A DNA stretch of 64,000 nucleotides from Paramacrobiotus metropolitanus (lineage: Eukaryota > Tardigrada > Eutardigrada > Parachela > Macrobiotidae), in NCBI RefSeq assembly GCF_019649055.1, contig NW_026570266.1, positions 496,001 through 560,000 of the forward strand, given 5' to 3'. Below the pieces are notes generated by a model. The model made no database searches. It worked only from the letters and a program-made list of their open reading frames with translations, and was not told the origin of the DNA. A program made the translations under genes and the position numbers. Of the stretch, positions 22,541 through 34,792 are shown one piece after another. The first letter of the stretch is position 1; the number at the start of each line of letters is the position of its first letter.

Positions 22541-23518
22541 TCTGTGCGGTAATCTTGGAGTCTCCGCGCAAAGTTTATTTTCGAGGCTCTGCCGCACATC
22601 CATGTTCTTGACCTGGTGGGAAATTATCGGCAAACAACTTTTCTACGCGTGGTTCGCAGGGTTCATACATTTGATAATTTATTTGGAGCAGAAACAAGAC
22701 AACGCTTGGAAAGGAGTTTTGTTTACGTTAGCCTTCCCTTATCTAGGCTACTTATTCTTCTGCATCCGCAGCCATGCATTCTACTGCGTCAATCAGGAAT
22801 TTGTCGTTGTATCGCCGTCTGATCTTTACGCGCATATCGAGAGCACTCGATCAGGTACATACAGCAATGAAAACGTGCATAGGATTAAATATCGCTTTAC
22901 CTTTTGTGTGCCTAAATATTCAAGGTTTCAAAGTTATCAAAATATACTTCATTAACATTTAAAACTTAAAATAAAATATTACTTATACGCTTGTATTGAA
23001 TTTAGTCCATCCTTGGCTGGGTTGGCAGATGGATTGCTACCATGCCGGATACCAGCTATTTCTCGATGCCAGAATGCGTTATACATGGAGCGGTGAGGAG
23101 GAATTGAAATGCGCTGATGTTCAAGACATATCCGCTCCGTCACTTTCCACTATTGCCATTTCAAAAGTTACCCCAATAAATGTGTCGAAAGATTTTGTCT
23201 TTGCCGAAGTTATGACAGCTGAAAGGTATAAACGGAAGAAGAGAGATTTTCTGGAGGCTGATCGTCACCGCGATAAACTGATTGACATCCAGGCAGTTCT
23301 GCATATTCCAGGATTACAGGAGACGTAATGACAGTTTCAGCGCAACGCACATTGACGAAACCGTTCCCACTTTGCCAACGGTTGTATGTGTTGGCCGTGT
23401 GCCTGTTGATGGATGTGCCTTATCTGTATTGTACATTTGCAGCTTATACTGGCCGAAGATTATTGAGTACAGAATTATCAAGCAATTTGGAAAGCCGGTC
23501 GACATTCCGGCTTCTTAA
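22541..23518 (+). pseudogene. TMEM151-like, copy D (frameshifted exon 2)
   Basis: Exon 1 (about 22541-22854) reads FLTWWEIIGKQLFYAWFAGF, a second hydrophobic segment, VVVSPSDLYAHIESTRSG and the usual phase-1 donor. Exon 2 (23006-23518) reads HPWLGWQMDCYHAG, TWSGEEELKC, VQDISAPSL, then breaks. A 2-base excess makes a stop at QET-TAA near 23326-23330 where copy A has QETMIVS. Another shift follows at DVPYLY near 23430, after which ICSLYWPKIIEYRIIKQFGK returns in the third frame. Upstream of 22541 a scrambled N-terminal homologue of copy C is visible from about 22385. Decayed copy, closest in wording to copies A and C. Confidence 0.65.
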
Positions 23519-25450
23519 CCTCCGATGTTGACCTGCAAATAAACTTTGTACAGTAGAACTGGTTCGTCGGAAACCAACAATCGGCAGTGTATTCTTGTCT
23601 CAATACAGCACAAACAACGGGTTTATTTTGGGCAAATCTTATGTGTGAAAATATTTAGTGTGTCTCGTTTCTTTTATAACTGAAACGAAATAACATACGT
23701 ACCCTGTACATAAAAAAATGCTCTGAACTGCTTTGAACTGCTGCTTCTTTTTAGGCAACTACTAGCATACTTACGTTTGCCCGTTTCTGTAAATGTTTTA
23801 TGTATTTCCGTTAGAATGACATAATTTTCGATAACGACAAGTAAAAATTTTTCTTGCAGAATCGTGGTTTACGTAATTGATCAGCTTTATATTGTGCTGT
23901 CTCGTATAGATTTGAAACGTAAAAAACAGAACTTTTCGCTCCCGATTAGCTAATTAGTCGCGTACCCGAAAAATGCATCTTCCGCATTGTTTCAGATATC
24001 AGGCATTTGTATTATAATTACAGATCACTTGGTAGTTTGGCTGCTCTCTTTCCATCGCTTCCCCAAAATACTTTTGCCGAAAAAACGTTTATCTTACTTC
24101 AAGCGAACAGTCGCATAAGAACTGAAATACTATTTTTCTCCAAAAGGCAATCGACCCATCCAGTCTTACAAGAATCCCTGTGCATAAAAGTAGCAAAAGC
24201 GTACGCGCTTTACGCTTTTGCTACTTTTATTAGCAAGAAATCTTTCCTCGGGGATAACTAGGTAGAATAATACAGTTTCCAGTAAATTTTCAGCAATCCG
24301 CCAATCCGCTTTCCAAAGGACCAGTAAAGGTAAATTAAACACAGCAAAGCGCACACACAGTTATACTGTATTTTACAACATTTGCCAACTGCACAATGAA
24401 TTCCAGTGACTGCCACGTAAAACACCCACCACACAGTCTTTTGCTGTTTGTCATGCTTCTACAAAACTATAATACTATGTAAAAGATAACCATACAGACG
24501 AAGATAACATTAACGTCGATGCATACGGTAAGAAAAGAAGCTCTGAGTACACATTATTATATCTACGGTATATGTTAAACATCGCGAGCGACTCGGTGTC
24601 TGATGCTGTTGAATCTTACACTGAAAGCTGTTCTGCGACTGCTGAATAAATACAACTATCGAGTATCGTAGCTGATAAGGCTTCTGTACCGATTATGACG
24701 CATGTTGAATTAACAACTTGTCTTCAGCATTTCTCTCTTGCAAAAGCGGTAAACCCGGGATTTGTGCCAACTGCCGAGTACCGCTTCGTTTAGAAAAAAA
24801 TCAGCCAAGCCGTGACGGCGGGAGGGTGCATGTTGATCTCTATCGGCGCACCGTAGCACTTCCTGCCCAGACCTGGCCATTGTCCCGATGCGCAGTTGGC
24901 AAAATTGGGCATCCAGATATTGGCCGGGTAACCGGCATACGCGGCTTTGACTGTACCGTTGAAGTTCCTACCTGTTTGGGGGAAATTTATTAGAGCGAAT
25001 AAATGTTGTTTAACCGGCTCAACATTTTGTGGATATTCGTTCTAACCTTACTATGAGCGCAGCATGATTGCCGCATGACTGCGACCTTATCGAAAGCTGG
25101 TTAAACTGTTTCTAATCCTGGTTTTAAGTTGGTTCTTCTTCCGTTCTTACGGGATATTCTTATAACTTAGGGCTCCAATCTGGCAGCACAGTTAACCGTT
25201 GTTTCTTCATCCTGATTATTGTAATCATAGTGTTGTGATAATGCGTAACGAGTAGCGCAAAACTAATTTTAACATTTTTTCCATTCGTTGATATATCAGT
25301 TTAATCTCAAATTTTTCATTTACGTCAGTGGGAGTAATATATCTGTACTTCCAAGGGAATGTGTGTAAAGGCACACGAGAGTACGTGACACGGAGTTTTC
25401 ACGTTACGAGCAATAATCGTTTTTGGGAAAAGCTGATAAAGTACAGATTT
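23490..25450. repeat. Tandem segmental duplication, left unit
   Basis: From the 3' end of copy D onward this roughly 2 kb block aligns with 25473-26720: GCCGGTCGACATTCCGGCTT matches GCTGGATATGCCTGCTT, and GTTTGGCTGCTCTCTTTCC, TAGCAAGAAATCTTTCCTC and AACATTTGCCAACTGCA recur in the same order. No intact gene is present. A stretch at about 24960-25150 also resembles the last intron of the SLC17 gene (about 11335-11520, CGCAGCATGACTGC words). Confidence 0.65.
24184..24230. repeat. Perfect 20-bp hairpin, left duplicate
   Basis: Arm 24184-24203 (ATAAAAGTAGCAAAAGCGTA) is the exact reverse complement of 24211-24230, with a 7-base loop CGCGCTT. It has a diverged counterpart at 26098-26145 in the other duplication unit with three compensatory changes. 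Confidence 0.85.
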
Positions 25451-25472
25451 ACTGTGTGAAATAATTTTAAAA

Positions 25473-26720
25473 GGCGCTGGATATGCCTGCTTCTTATGCC
25501 CGGATGTTGACTTGTGAACAAACTCTAAAACTTGTGCCAGGAACCCATAACGGACAGTGTATGTGGGGAAATATTTGGTATGACATATTCCTTCTGTTTT
25601 AAATGAAATACTACTTTACATTAAGTACACAAAAAGTTAATCTGATTATCTACTTTGAACACATAATTTAACAGCTGCTACTTTTTGAGCCAAAAAATTT
25701 ATTAACATAGTCACGCACGCCCGGTTTTCTTCGAATCTGTTTGTTATTTTCCCTTCCGAATCACGTAAACGTCGAAAACGGTAAGTAAATAATTTCTTTT
25801 GACAAAATATCCGATTTAACCGCAAAACAGGGAAGACCAATTCGATCACGATTTAGCTAATTCAGACGTCCGAAAGATACGATTACAGATACGCCTTTCA
25901 CATCGTTTCAAATACCAGGCATCTCAATTACAGTATTAATATAGATCATATGCATGTGGTTGTTTGGCTGCTCTCTTTCCCCTCTTCACATAATTCCTTT
26001 TGCAAATAAATGAATTAATTTCAAACGAAGGGCAACACAAAAACTGGAATAATATATTGTATCCGGAATCGCTCCACCCATAAAAAAAATCTTGTACGTG
26101 AAAGTAGCAAAGGCGTATGGGCATTTATGCCTTTGGAACCTTCACTAACAAGAAATCTTTCTTCAGGCATAACAAGTATGATCATACTGATGCTAGTAAA
26201 TTCAACAATCTGCTAAGCAGCCGTTTTCAAGTTATCGGTAAAAGTTAAACACAGCTAAGCGCACTGACACCGACGTTATGCTTTAGAACATTTACCAACT
26301 GCAAAATGTTTCGCCGTCTGTGCAACGTATAGCACTCATCAAGCTGTGTTTTGGCGTCGTTAGCCATACTGAAGTATGCTTCTGTATAAACATAAGCATG
26401 CAGACGAAGATAAAAATTAATATGCACACGGTAACAGCGCCTTTAACGATATAAAACTACGATACGTCTGAACCGAATATCGCAAGCAACCGTGTAGCTG
26501 CTAAATCTTGCGCTGATGGCAGTTGTGCGACTGATAAATAAATGTTAGCTGATAAGGTGTCCGGGCCGTTTATCATAATATTGCATTTGCAAAGTGAATA
26601 CAGCACTTTTCTCTTGCAAAACGGTAAACCTGGCATTCACGGCGTGTACCAGTTCAATGCCCGTTATAATTTAAAAGAAAGCCAACAAGCCGCGATGTGA
26701 TGCTTGTTGGTGGCGGTTGC
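25473..26720. repeat. Tandem segmental duplication, right unit, with TMEM151-like 3' scrap
   Basis: Colinear with 23490-25450. It begins with the last codons of another family member (about 25473-25500, KALDMPAS, matching GKPLDMPA), so the duplicated segment once included a TMEM151-like gene plus its downstream spacer. No open gene remains. Confidence 0.6.
26098..26145. repeat. Diverged hairpin, right duplicate
   Basis: Arms 26098-26117 and 26126-26145 pair at 16 of 20 positions, with one further G-T wobble. Against the hairpin at 24184, left-arm changes A to G at arm positions 1, 3 and 15 are each matched by T to C in the right arm. Confidence 0.75.
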
Positions 26721-27272
26721 GCACACTTAATGTATGCAGCGCAAACTGAACCTAACTCCACGTTTCACATGCATTACGAGTATTCAATGACTCATATAGG
26801 ACTGTTTGAAGTTTTTGTAGGTCCCTTAACCACTGAGTAAAAGCCCCCATAATACGATTACATCCTTTCGATTACTGCGTTATGGTCACCCCTTGTACTC
26901 GTACATGATACCTAGCTCGACGAGCGAAAGACAAGTTCACGAAAACCCCAGCACTACATAATTTGCTATCGCCCTCTTTTACGATTGTCAGTCACTGCTT
27001 TGGACAAGTCGGTGTAGCAAAGGTTGATAACGAAGAGTTAACTGTCTAATGTAAAAACAAGTCACTAACTTGGATTCAGTATAGTGCTATTGAATTGTCT
27101 TAATAAAAGCACCATAAAAATATCAAGAGCTAAATAATCGGATTGCATCCGATCCGATTTGGATACCGTTCAGTTACGATGATCACATGCCTTTAGTTTC
27201 GAAAAAAGCCAACGGAAAAAATCGGATTCGGACCGAATTCTATCGAACTCAAAGCGGACTCGAATTTCAAAG

Positions 27273-28876
27273 TTAAATCCGGTGATTATCTTTGTCCAAT
27301 GGCTTCCGCTTTCCATCGCGTTCTAGCGACTGTGCTGCCGGCCGCCCACCTTGGCGCGGAGACTGACCACGGTCACTGGTCGAAGGCGCACGCGGTGGCG
27401 CATTAAATTTCATCCGCCCACCGCCGGTGGCCGGCTGTAGAGGTGGCGGCTTCATAGTCGCTGGCGTTGGCTCCTTCCCAGATTTCACAGTATTCTTCTT
27501 CGTTTTTGCTTTGGATGCAGGAGCGCTGGTGCCGCGAGTGGCCGGTTGTGGTGGTGGCGCATTGACAGTCGGTTCGTTAACCGCCACCGTTGGCTCCTTC
27601 CCCGCTTTAACTTTATTCTTCTTTGCTTTCTTCTTGGGTGCAGCAAGCTGGAGAAGTCGGCTAGGGGTCATCAGAACTGCAGTCTTCTGCTGGAACAAGC
27701 GAACCTGCGATGACGTCTTGGCCGTGATGATCGTCTCCAGGCGCTCGCAGAAAACATCCAACTTTGCCTGTTTATAGAAGGATGAGCGATATGCACAGAC
27801 GGTCGAAAGTTGATGACGAATAGACGGCGAGCCGCCACTTTGTCTAGCCGAATAGACTTGATGCGGACCCGCCACGAAGTTAAGTTAGCGTTTTATTAAA
27901 CTATTTTAGTTTCCTCTGGCCTCTTGGATTAGATTTCTTAGGTTTCTTATATTCTTCTTGCTTTCTTAGTTTTCTCAGATTGTGTTGTGGTCTCCCAATT
28001 TTAAAAAGCGGTCACCCTCGTAACGGTCGGCGTCGTGCGGTCGGTATTTTTACGGTCGACGCAGTGTTATTCGGTAAAGCGCCGGTGAGTCGAATAAACG
28101 GCATACCTGTTCCTTCATGTGTGGAGTACACATGTGCAACATTAAACACACGCACTCCTTTCGATTCTCCTTTCGCTAACGTTCTCCACATCCTTGAAAG
28201 CATCCCCCGCCGGGAGCAGCTGTTGCAATACACCGATAATCGTACGATCCACAAGCAAACCAATGACATGCAACTGTGCCAGAAATTTACAGCAAAGAAA
28301 AACAATCGACAACCAGTAAGGAGGATACGGTAATTATTGGGTTTTACCGAATAATGCAAAGATAGCGATTGTGAGCGCTCTCTACATTCTTGCGCAACAA
28401 TTCCGACCCTTCTTCCCGGCGCAGGCTAGCTTCCAAAGCACCGTATTCTGTGTCGGTTTTTTCCCAACCCTGCTGCACCAGATTCACGAGCACTTTCCGG
28501 AAGCGCAGCGGTTCGCCTGGGGGATCGGCCACTTCCACGTCGGCGAACTGGGAGCACAGTCGGGCGCAGGATTCCGCGAGTTGTGGCTCGTCCAGTGCCT
28601 ACGACGGACGACGCTATAAAAACCTGGTACCAAAACCATTCCGTGATGATTGTGCTGGAAAACCTTGTCCACAATCAGTGCCACCGTGGCTCTAACACGC
28701 TCCGCAGTGTCGAAACAGTTTAAACGGATCAAGTTCTCGGCTACGGAGGAGCTGTTATCGGGGCCCAATGTGGTCAGGAGTTTTCGCATGTTCATGAGAT
28801 GTTCCTGGAAAAGAATTTCAAAGAGACTGAACCGATTACCTCTGCTCGTAAATGTACAACATTTCACAAAGTCCAT
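27273..28876 (-). pseudogene. eIF4G/MIF4G-like gene, divergent and probably decaying
   Basis: Minus-strand segments in order: 28876-28631 starting MDFVKCC and containing MRKLLTTLGPDN, TAERVRATVALIVDKVFQHN; 28598-28348 (ARLCSQFADVEV, PLRFRKVLVNLVQQGWEK); about 28290-28160 (KFLAQLHVIGLLVDRTIIGVL); and 27767-27273 (ERLETIITAKTSSQVRLF, then Lys/Pro/Ala-rich repeats such as KSGKEPTPA). These follow the eIF4G MIF4G domain: helix pairs, NFRKLLLN-type motif, IKFIGELF-type motif and KKTSSRIRFM-type end. eIF4G is the scaffold that binds eIF4A in translation initiation. Segments 1 and 2 are separated by only 32 bases with GT...AG ends and matching phase. The step into segment 3 has no acceptor in the right place. 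The short N-terminus, odd tail and unworkable junction favour a decaying or retro-derived paralogue over the main eIF4G gene. Confidence 0.45.
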
Positions 28877-30158
28877 ACCACTTCGGTGGGAATGGGATTA
28901 GGGTCCGTCATGGTTTTTGAGGACTCCGTAATGGTTACGGGTTACACAACCGAAAAGAAAGTCAAAGAACCAGTGCCCGATACAAATAATTAATGAAACG
29001 AATACATTAACGAGAAACTGAGAAAGTATAGATTCCCTCGGGATAGAGTGAATGGCATAGCATGGCGCTAAAAATAACCGAGATTGGTTTGCATACAAAA
29101 ATTACAATTTGAGAGTTGTCACGGCACACGGAAATAACGGCACCTTGCAGTGTTGTGTACTCTGTGCACTAGCTGCTGGGGTAAGCAACACACCTGCACT
29201 ACTTTCTCATTAGTAATTAATTTATTGCTAACGAACGACAACTGTTCCCGCCCTTTGTAGCAGTGCACATTGATATACAGATACAGAAGACACAAATCTG
29301 ACTAGGTTACTAAATCTAACTAGGTTTTTGGAGTGGATAAGTTACATGAGCTCTTTCTTTTGTGGTTTTAACATTCAGAGCTTCGTTAATTCCTATTTTT
29401 ATGTTCACTGAGTTGTTTTCTGTAGTCGAAATTTATAAAGGAGTATACACCGGTTACCGCTCGTTTCAGTGTTATTTTTGAGATCTTTTTTGTACTCCTT
29501 GTCAGGTTTGTTAGACGACGTTGTAAGTCAGTAATTTCCATTTGTTTAGTAATTTATCGCACCGAACGTGATTGGACTAATAAAAGCCATGCCGAAAGCC
29601 ATAAAACGGTCACGCTTGAAGTGATAATAAACAACTGCTTGGCGCTGCTTATGGATAAGGACCATTACTCACTGTTACTCGTACTGGATTATTGGTAAAT
29701 ATTCAGATAACATTCGTGGGCTAAAAATACGCCACTAGCTGATTTCGGAAGCGGTGTGGTGACTCGATGATTGCTCATAAACGGCTGATTATTCTTTACC
29801 GTTAAAATTTCAACGGGAAGGCGATTAGCTAATACCGTTTCGACCAAATTTACCAAGCCGATTTTACAATTTACATAAGGAGCACCTGTCCATTGTCTTG
29901 TTATCGCAAAACTAACTTCGCTTGCTTTGTTAGTTGTTGCATGATGCGGCACTAAGAAAATACACTTTGTACCGCATTATGCCACAGCAGCGGAAGTAGT
30001 TTTGTGATAAGAAGACAATGAGCAAATTCTCAGCATATCAAATAAGTATGCGTATAAAATAAGCAGCATATAAAATAAAACAAGACGCGCTGTCCAACAA
30101 TTACAAACGAACTCTACAATTTTGAATAATTTTAAATAAACTTGCTGGCTGATTTGTC
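28877..30158. other. Spacer before the CUB-ZP gene
   Basis: No gene recognised; the promoter of the + strand gene starting at 30159 should lie at its right end (AT-rich 30050-30140, no clear TATA placement). Confidence 0.4.
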
Positions 30159-33100
30159 ATGGAGCGATACTGGATCGCCATCTATTTTTTAAGCGGTAAG
30201 TTCTTCACCTTAAGAATTAAACACCTCCGTGGAAGCATGATTTACCAGCCTACAAAGCTGGGCGTTTCCACAAAGCGCAGGAAAAGCACCTCGAGCAGTA
30301 TTGGTTTAAAACAGATGTTACTTTGTAGCGATTGTAGCCAGCGCTTCTGCGTGCGGTGGGACGATCAATTTCCAGTATTCGACATCGTATACGCTCTCGA
30401 CCCCTGGATTTCCCTCATCGTCGTACCCCAACAGTGCCTGTGTTTGGAATGTGGAAACTCCAGCGTACCACAGCGTGCAGGTGGTTGTCGGATCTGTCAA
30501 CCTTCTCGGCAACAGCGCGCCCAGTGGCTGCACCATGTCCGACAAAGTGGAGTTTGTACTGCCCACTGGAAGTATTGTGGGGACCGTTTGCACCAGTCAC
30601 CAGCCGGTCAACACCATCGACAAGTCTAAGTTTAGTGTGCGATTCCAGCCACGCGGATTGGCGGAAGTAAATGGTGGGGTTTACGGTTTTAGCATCGAAT
30701 TGCGAGGTAAGCCAAGGAAAATCTGCAAGTTGGTTGGTAAAATCTCTTCTGCTGTAATCTGCAGGCTGACCACAAGTTTCTGTACGTTTAGAAATTTTCC
30801 TGCACTTTCTTATTAAATTAGAAGGGCCTTTTAAAGCGTCATAGCGAAGCAGGCGGCGTAATTAATCGATAAAAATTCAGGAATTTAGAAGGCCACGTTT
30901 GTGAGGCACGGTGACACCCATCCTAGTTTATTCAAAGATGTGATCAATAACACCATAAATACTGTGCCGAAATGCGTAAGGAAAACCTCAGCAGCGGGTG
31001 TTTCCGATTCCGCAACCCTCATTTACCTAACAGTCTTACCTTTCTAGCCGTGCCGTACTACAATCTGGAATGCAAAACGGACGGCTTCAAGCTAACCATG
31101 CCGTTCAGTAAGCTGCAAAATCCTGCACTCTACCCGCACGACACTTACCAGCTCAGCGACTCCGGCTGCCGAGCCACGGTACTGGCGGATCGGGTAGAAT
31201 TTACCGGCGGGTACTCAACCTGTGGATCCGTGTCTGATGCGGTAAGACATCTCGACCAAAAATAAGCACATTAACAACATATGGTGTATTAGGCTGCTGG
31301 TGGTATTTCCAACGTGGTGCTGATGGTGCCGAAACCCCCTCCAGCTCCACCTCGTCCCGTAGTTCGCCTACCGTTCCTGTGCAAGTTTCCGCGGGAAGAC
31401 CTCATTGTCTCAACTGACTATGATCCCTTAGCGATACTCCCGTTTTGGGCTGGAAGGTAAAATACTGAACGGCTGTCGCGAAAAGAGTACCGGTGTCCCG
31501 AAACTTCACTTGGGCCGCTAGACGTACTGCAGCACTCGGTTACGTTCGATTTTATGCCTTACTTCTGACCTTGCAGAAGCCTGTTTCCCAGATATTCTAC
31601 CAAAAGTAATAGAATCACGAACACCAGGGCCAATTTAGCTCAGCTGGAATCGGAAATTGACTTCAACATAAGGTAAGTACCCGTACAGAAATATGCAGTG
31701 CGTATACGTTGGTCGCCGTTACCTGATGCGGGATTTTCTGAGCGCAGACTAAACGTGTTCAACAACGACGAATTTCATCCTCTTGGAGAACCTAGCATGT
31801 GGCGTCCGAGTGACGTGTTTTTTGAAGTGGAAGCGCTGGCTGCAGCCCCTGAGTTTAAAGTGGCGGCCGAAGAATGCTGGTACACGGCAACCGCCGCAGC
31901 GGATGATCTAGAGAACCGCTACACCTTTCTTCACGGCGGGTAAGCTTACGAATTTTCTATTTTGTTCGTATGCTGCGACATGTCCATGATTCCTTTATCA
32001 CCAAAGTAAAAATCAATACATTCCCGACGCTTGTTTACTTTGGGCTTAAAGTTCCAATATCGGTTTCAGTTGCTGACGGAATTAAAACCCTCCAACTTAA
32101 AACAGTATTAAGAAACTGGGAGACAATAAGCAGAATGTCGTATGCGGAATTACTTAATTAATATTAATAACAAATAGTATACGGTAACCGATAAACGGTT
32201 ACATGCGCATACAAAGCAAGTCCAGCCGCTCGCCGCCGCTTCAAATACTAATCAAAAACAAGCGATATAGCTTTCATGATCCGCAGTTAACATACCGGTA
32301 GACTGTAAACGAGTTACTTAAACAGAAAGTCTCTTTAAAGGTGCCCTACCGACACGGACCCCATCGAACGTTATCCCTCATCCAACCACCACGATCGCTT
32401 TGCCCATACCTTAGGTCTGTCGTTGCCAGGCTCAGCGACCGGTCACCATTTCGTACACTGCCGTGTAAAAATCTGCAACGCCAACGACCCGTCGACCTGC
32501 ACCAAAGACTGCGTCACTCCGCCGCCTCCCACGACCGCTGCCAGCCCCATCCCGCCCGGTACCTTGTCCGGAGTAATCAAAGATGCCGTGACGATGGACG
32601 AAATTAGCGGTGTACGGATCTTTGTCCAACAAAGCTGGACAGAGATCGGAACAACGCTCTCCGCCACCAATGGACAGTACTCTCTCTCGCTCCCTCCAGC
32701 GGCCGATTACGCGGTGACCTTCCAGACACCAGGTTACCACTCGGCCACTATGTCTGGCGTCCAAGTGTTCTCCGGGGAGAATACTATCCTTGAGGCGTTA
32801 CTTTTTATCGACGTATCGTACGTTGGAGTGGGAACGGCATCTGGAACCACAAAGAATGCCTACAGTGGGGCTGTGGAAAGTGGTGTCACCCTTGAATTCC
32901 GAAGCGGTATTAACGTTCTATCAGGTAAAGTTCCTTTACGCTTAAGAAAAGGCTTGGTACATCGTACCAGAAAAAAAAACCTGTTTCCTAGAAGTTTCCC
33001 AGAATTTTCTAAACGTTTTGTTCAGTTGTTTTGGTAAAGCCTAACAGATATGACCTAAAACTGGTATGGTGCAGCTTTTGTCTAGGTTTGTGCCTTTTAC

Positions 33101-33955
33101 AACAAATTTTTAAGAAGTTGTCCACAGACAGACTTTAGGTGTACGACGATGCATTTAAACTTTTTGTCTACCATGTTTTGTACCGTAAGTCTTGATTCAG
33201 AATGTTTTACATACGAGTTTTGTTGTAAATGACCAAACGCAACACACCCGATGGCGGTTTAACAAAATATCCATTTTTATCAACAGGGAAAGACTCCAGT
33301 GACATTTCTGCGTTTGGTTTTAGGAGTTATTCAAGCATCAGCCGTAAGCGACAGCAACGGATACTGGGAAGTAACCAGCCTCAGCACAGGTCACTATACG
33401 GCCGTGATGTCGAAACCCGGTTTCACCAACAACCACCTGACGGTTATCGTCCTCGGTGGGCAACGCAAGGACAACCAAAACGGAGTGATCTCACCTATCG
33501 TGGCCGCGGGAAAAATTCGAGTCGTTCTGAGCTGGGGTACCAACGATCCTCGCGATCTTGACTCGCATATGACCGGGCCAGTTAGTGGGTCTTCCAGTCG
33601 TTTTCATGTGTCCTACCAGGGTAAAGGCAGCGACACGTCTTCGCCGTTCGTTTCTCTGGACACAGACATCACCACGGGATATGGGCCCGAGACCATTACC
33701 ATCAATCAGCAGACCACGGGAACTTATCGGTATTCCATTCAGGATTATACGTACAGGGGCAGCGCTTCGAGTGTGAAAATGGGCAATTCTGGAGCAGTGG
33801 TAAGAGTCTTGTTTGGTGACTCGAGTACCCCGGCGCGGACATTCAATGTGCCTAATTCGCCGGGTACCCTGTGGACCGTTTTTGAACTGAACGGTGACAG
33901 TATTACGCCTATCAACAGGATGACGTATCATGAAGACCCGGCCAGCATTACTTAG
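30159..33955 (+). CDS. Secreted CUB - zona pellucida - carboxypeptidase-regulatory-like protein
   Basis: Eight exons: 30159-30195, 30329-30706, 31048-31241, 31293-31456, 31577-31672, 31748-31939, 32341-32924, 33324-33955. All borders are GT-AG, all phases agree, and 758 residues result. Signal peptide 1-20 (MERYWIAIYFLSAIVASASA) is assembled across the first intron. CUB domain about 21-139 (CGGTINFQYS, TPGFPSSSYPNSACVWNV, VYGFSIELR). ZP domain about 142-411: ZP-N with LECKTDGFKLTMPF and CRATV...CGSV; ZP-C with LPFLCKFPR, RLNVFNNDEF, ECWYTAT, HGGCPTDTDP, HCRVKICNA and a final TCTKDC. Two carboxypeptidase-regulatory/transthyretin-like beta-sandwiches follow (GTLSGVIKDAV... and GVTLEFRSG...SDSNGYWEV), then a YfaP-like domain from about 613 (IRVVLSWGTNDPRDLDSHMTGP-type motif, GPETITI, GTYRYSI, WTVFELNG). 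There is no C-terminal membrane anchor, so it is probably secreted and ZP-polymerising in extracellular matrix, cuticle or egg coat. AATAAA lies at 34049. Confidence 0.9.
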
Positions 33956-34048
33956 AGCAGTCCTGGCTCTTCTTTGCTCTTCTTGGTTCTTAAATCTTAA
34001 TCAATCTTGAAGTGGTTTTAGATGCCTTTCTTAAACCGCTTTCTTTAG

Positions 34049-34054
34049 AATAAA
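34049..34054 (+). terminator. Polyadenylation signal of the CUB-ZP gene
   Basis: AATAAA 94 bases after the stop codon, in an AT-rich 3' region. Confidence 0.55.
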
Positions 34055-34792
34055 ATTTCAAATAACAGCATGCTTTATGCTAGCGAGCTCAGGGCGTGAT
34101 TAGTAGCATTCATTAACTGGCTTCGACTACATTTTATACGTACTACCACTACACATAAATATCCATATCGATATCTGCTTTTCTCCTATCATTTTCTGCC
34201 CAAGAATGGTATGATTATGAAAATAAAAAATATGAAACATCCATATACATACGCATACGATATGCCTATTGCCTACCGAAGTAAATCGTCTACATGGCGA
34301 TTGCCTGTGGAACAGTCTGTAGATGACTACTGTACCGTGAATATATGAAGAATAAAAACGTTCCACCATTTTACGTTGTACGAAAGGTACTACAAATACT
34401 AGCTATGTAATTTACAAATTTGTGCAGTCACGGTACGAATTATACTGTCCGGAAATATGTACTCGAGTAGATGGTAATGGTATGGTAAGCTTGATGTACA
34501 TATTCATGCAAACAGTTTATCACAGAAAAAAGTTAGTTAGCCTTGCGGCGTGGTTTTCTTTTAGCTGATTCAAAGTTGTTAAAAAAGTAATGGTAGCTGC
34601 TGCTTGAATCGCAAAAACAATTTAATGGCCCACCGGCATATCTAGCACGTCTGCGGTATGAGTGCACGTAAGCCGCATTGTTTGGCATGAGCTGATAGTA
34701 CGCGGCAGTATGACCCAGAAGATTGTTCTGAGTTTATAAAATTAAGTAACAATGATTCAGAGTTCCGAGTTTATCAACAATAAATAATTTTT
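34055..34792. other. Spacer and upstream region of copy E
   Basis: No gene. A block at about 34525-34585 (AAAGTTAGTTAGCCTTGCGGC, then TTTTAGCTGATTCAAAG) matches the blocks upstream of copies C and F. Confidence 0.4.

Noticed and set aside
27427-27777. Plus-strand open frame of 116 codons rich in Gly, Val, Phe
   Set aside because: It is the antisense shadow of the Lys/Pro/Ala-rich last exon of the MIF4G-like gene.
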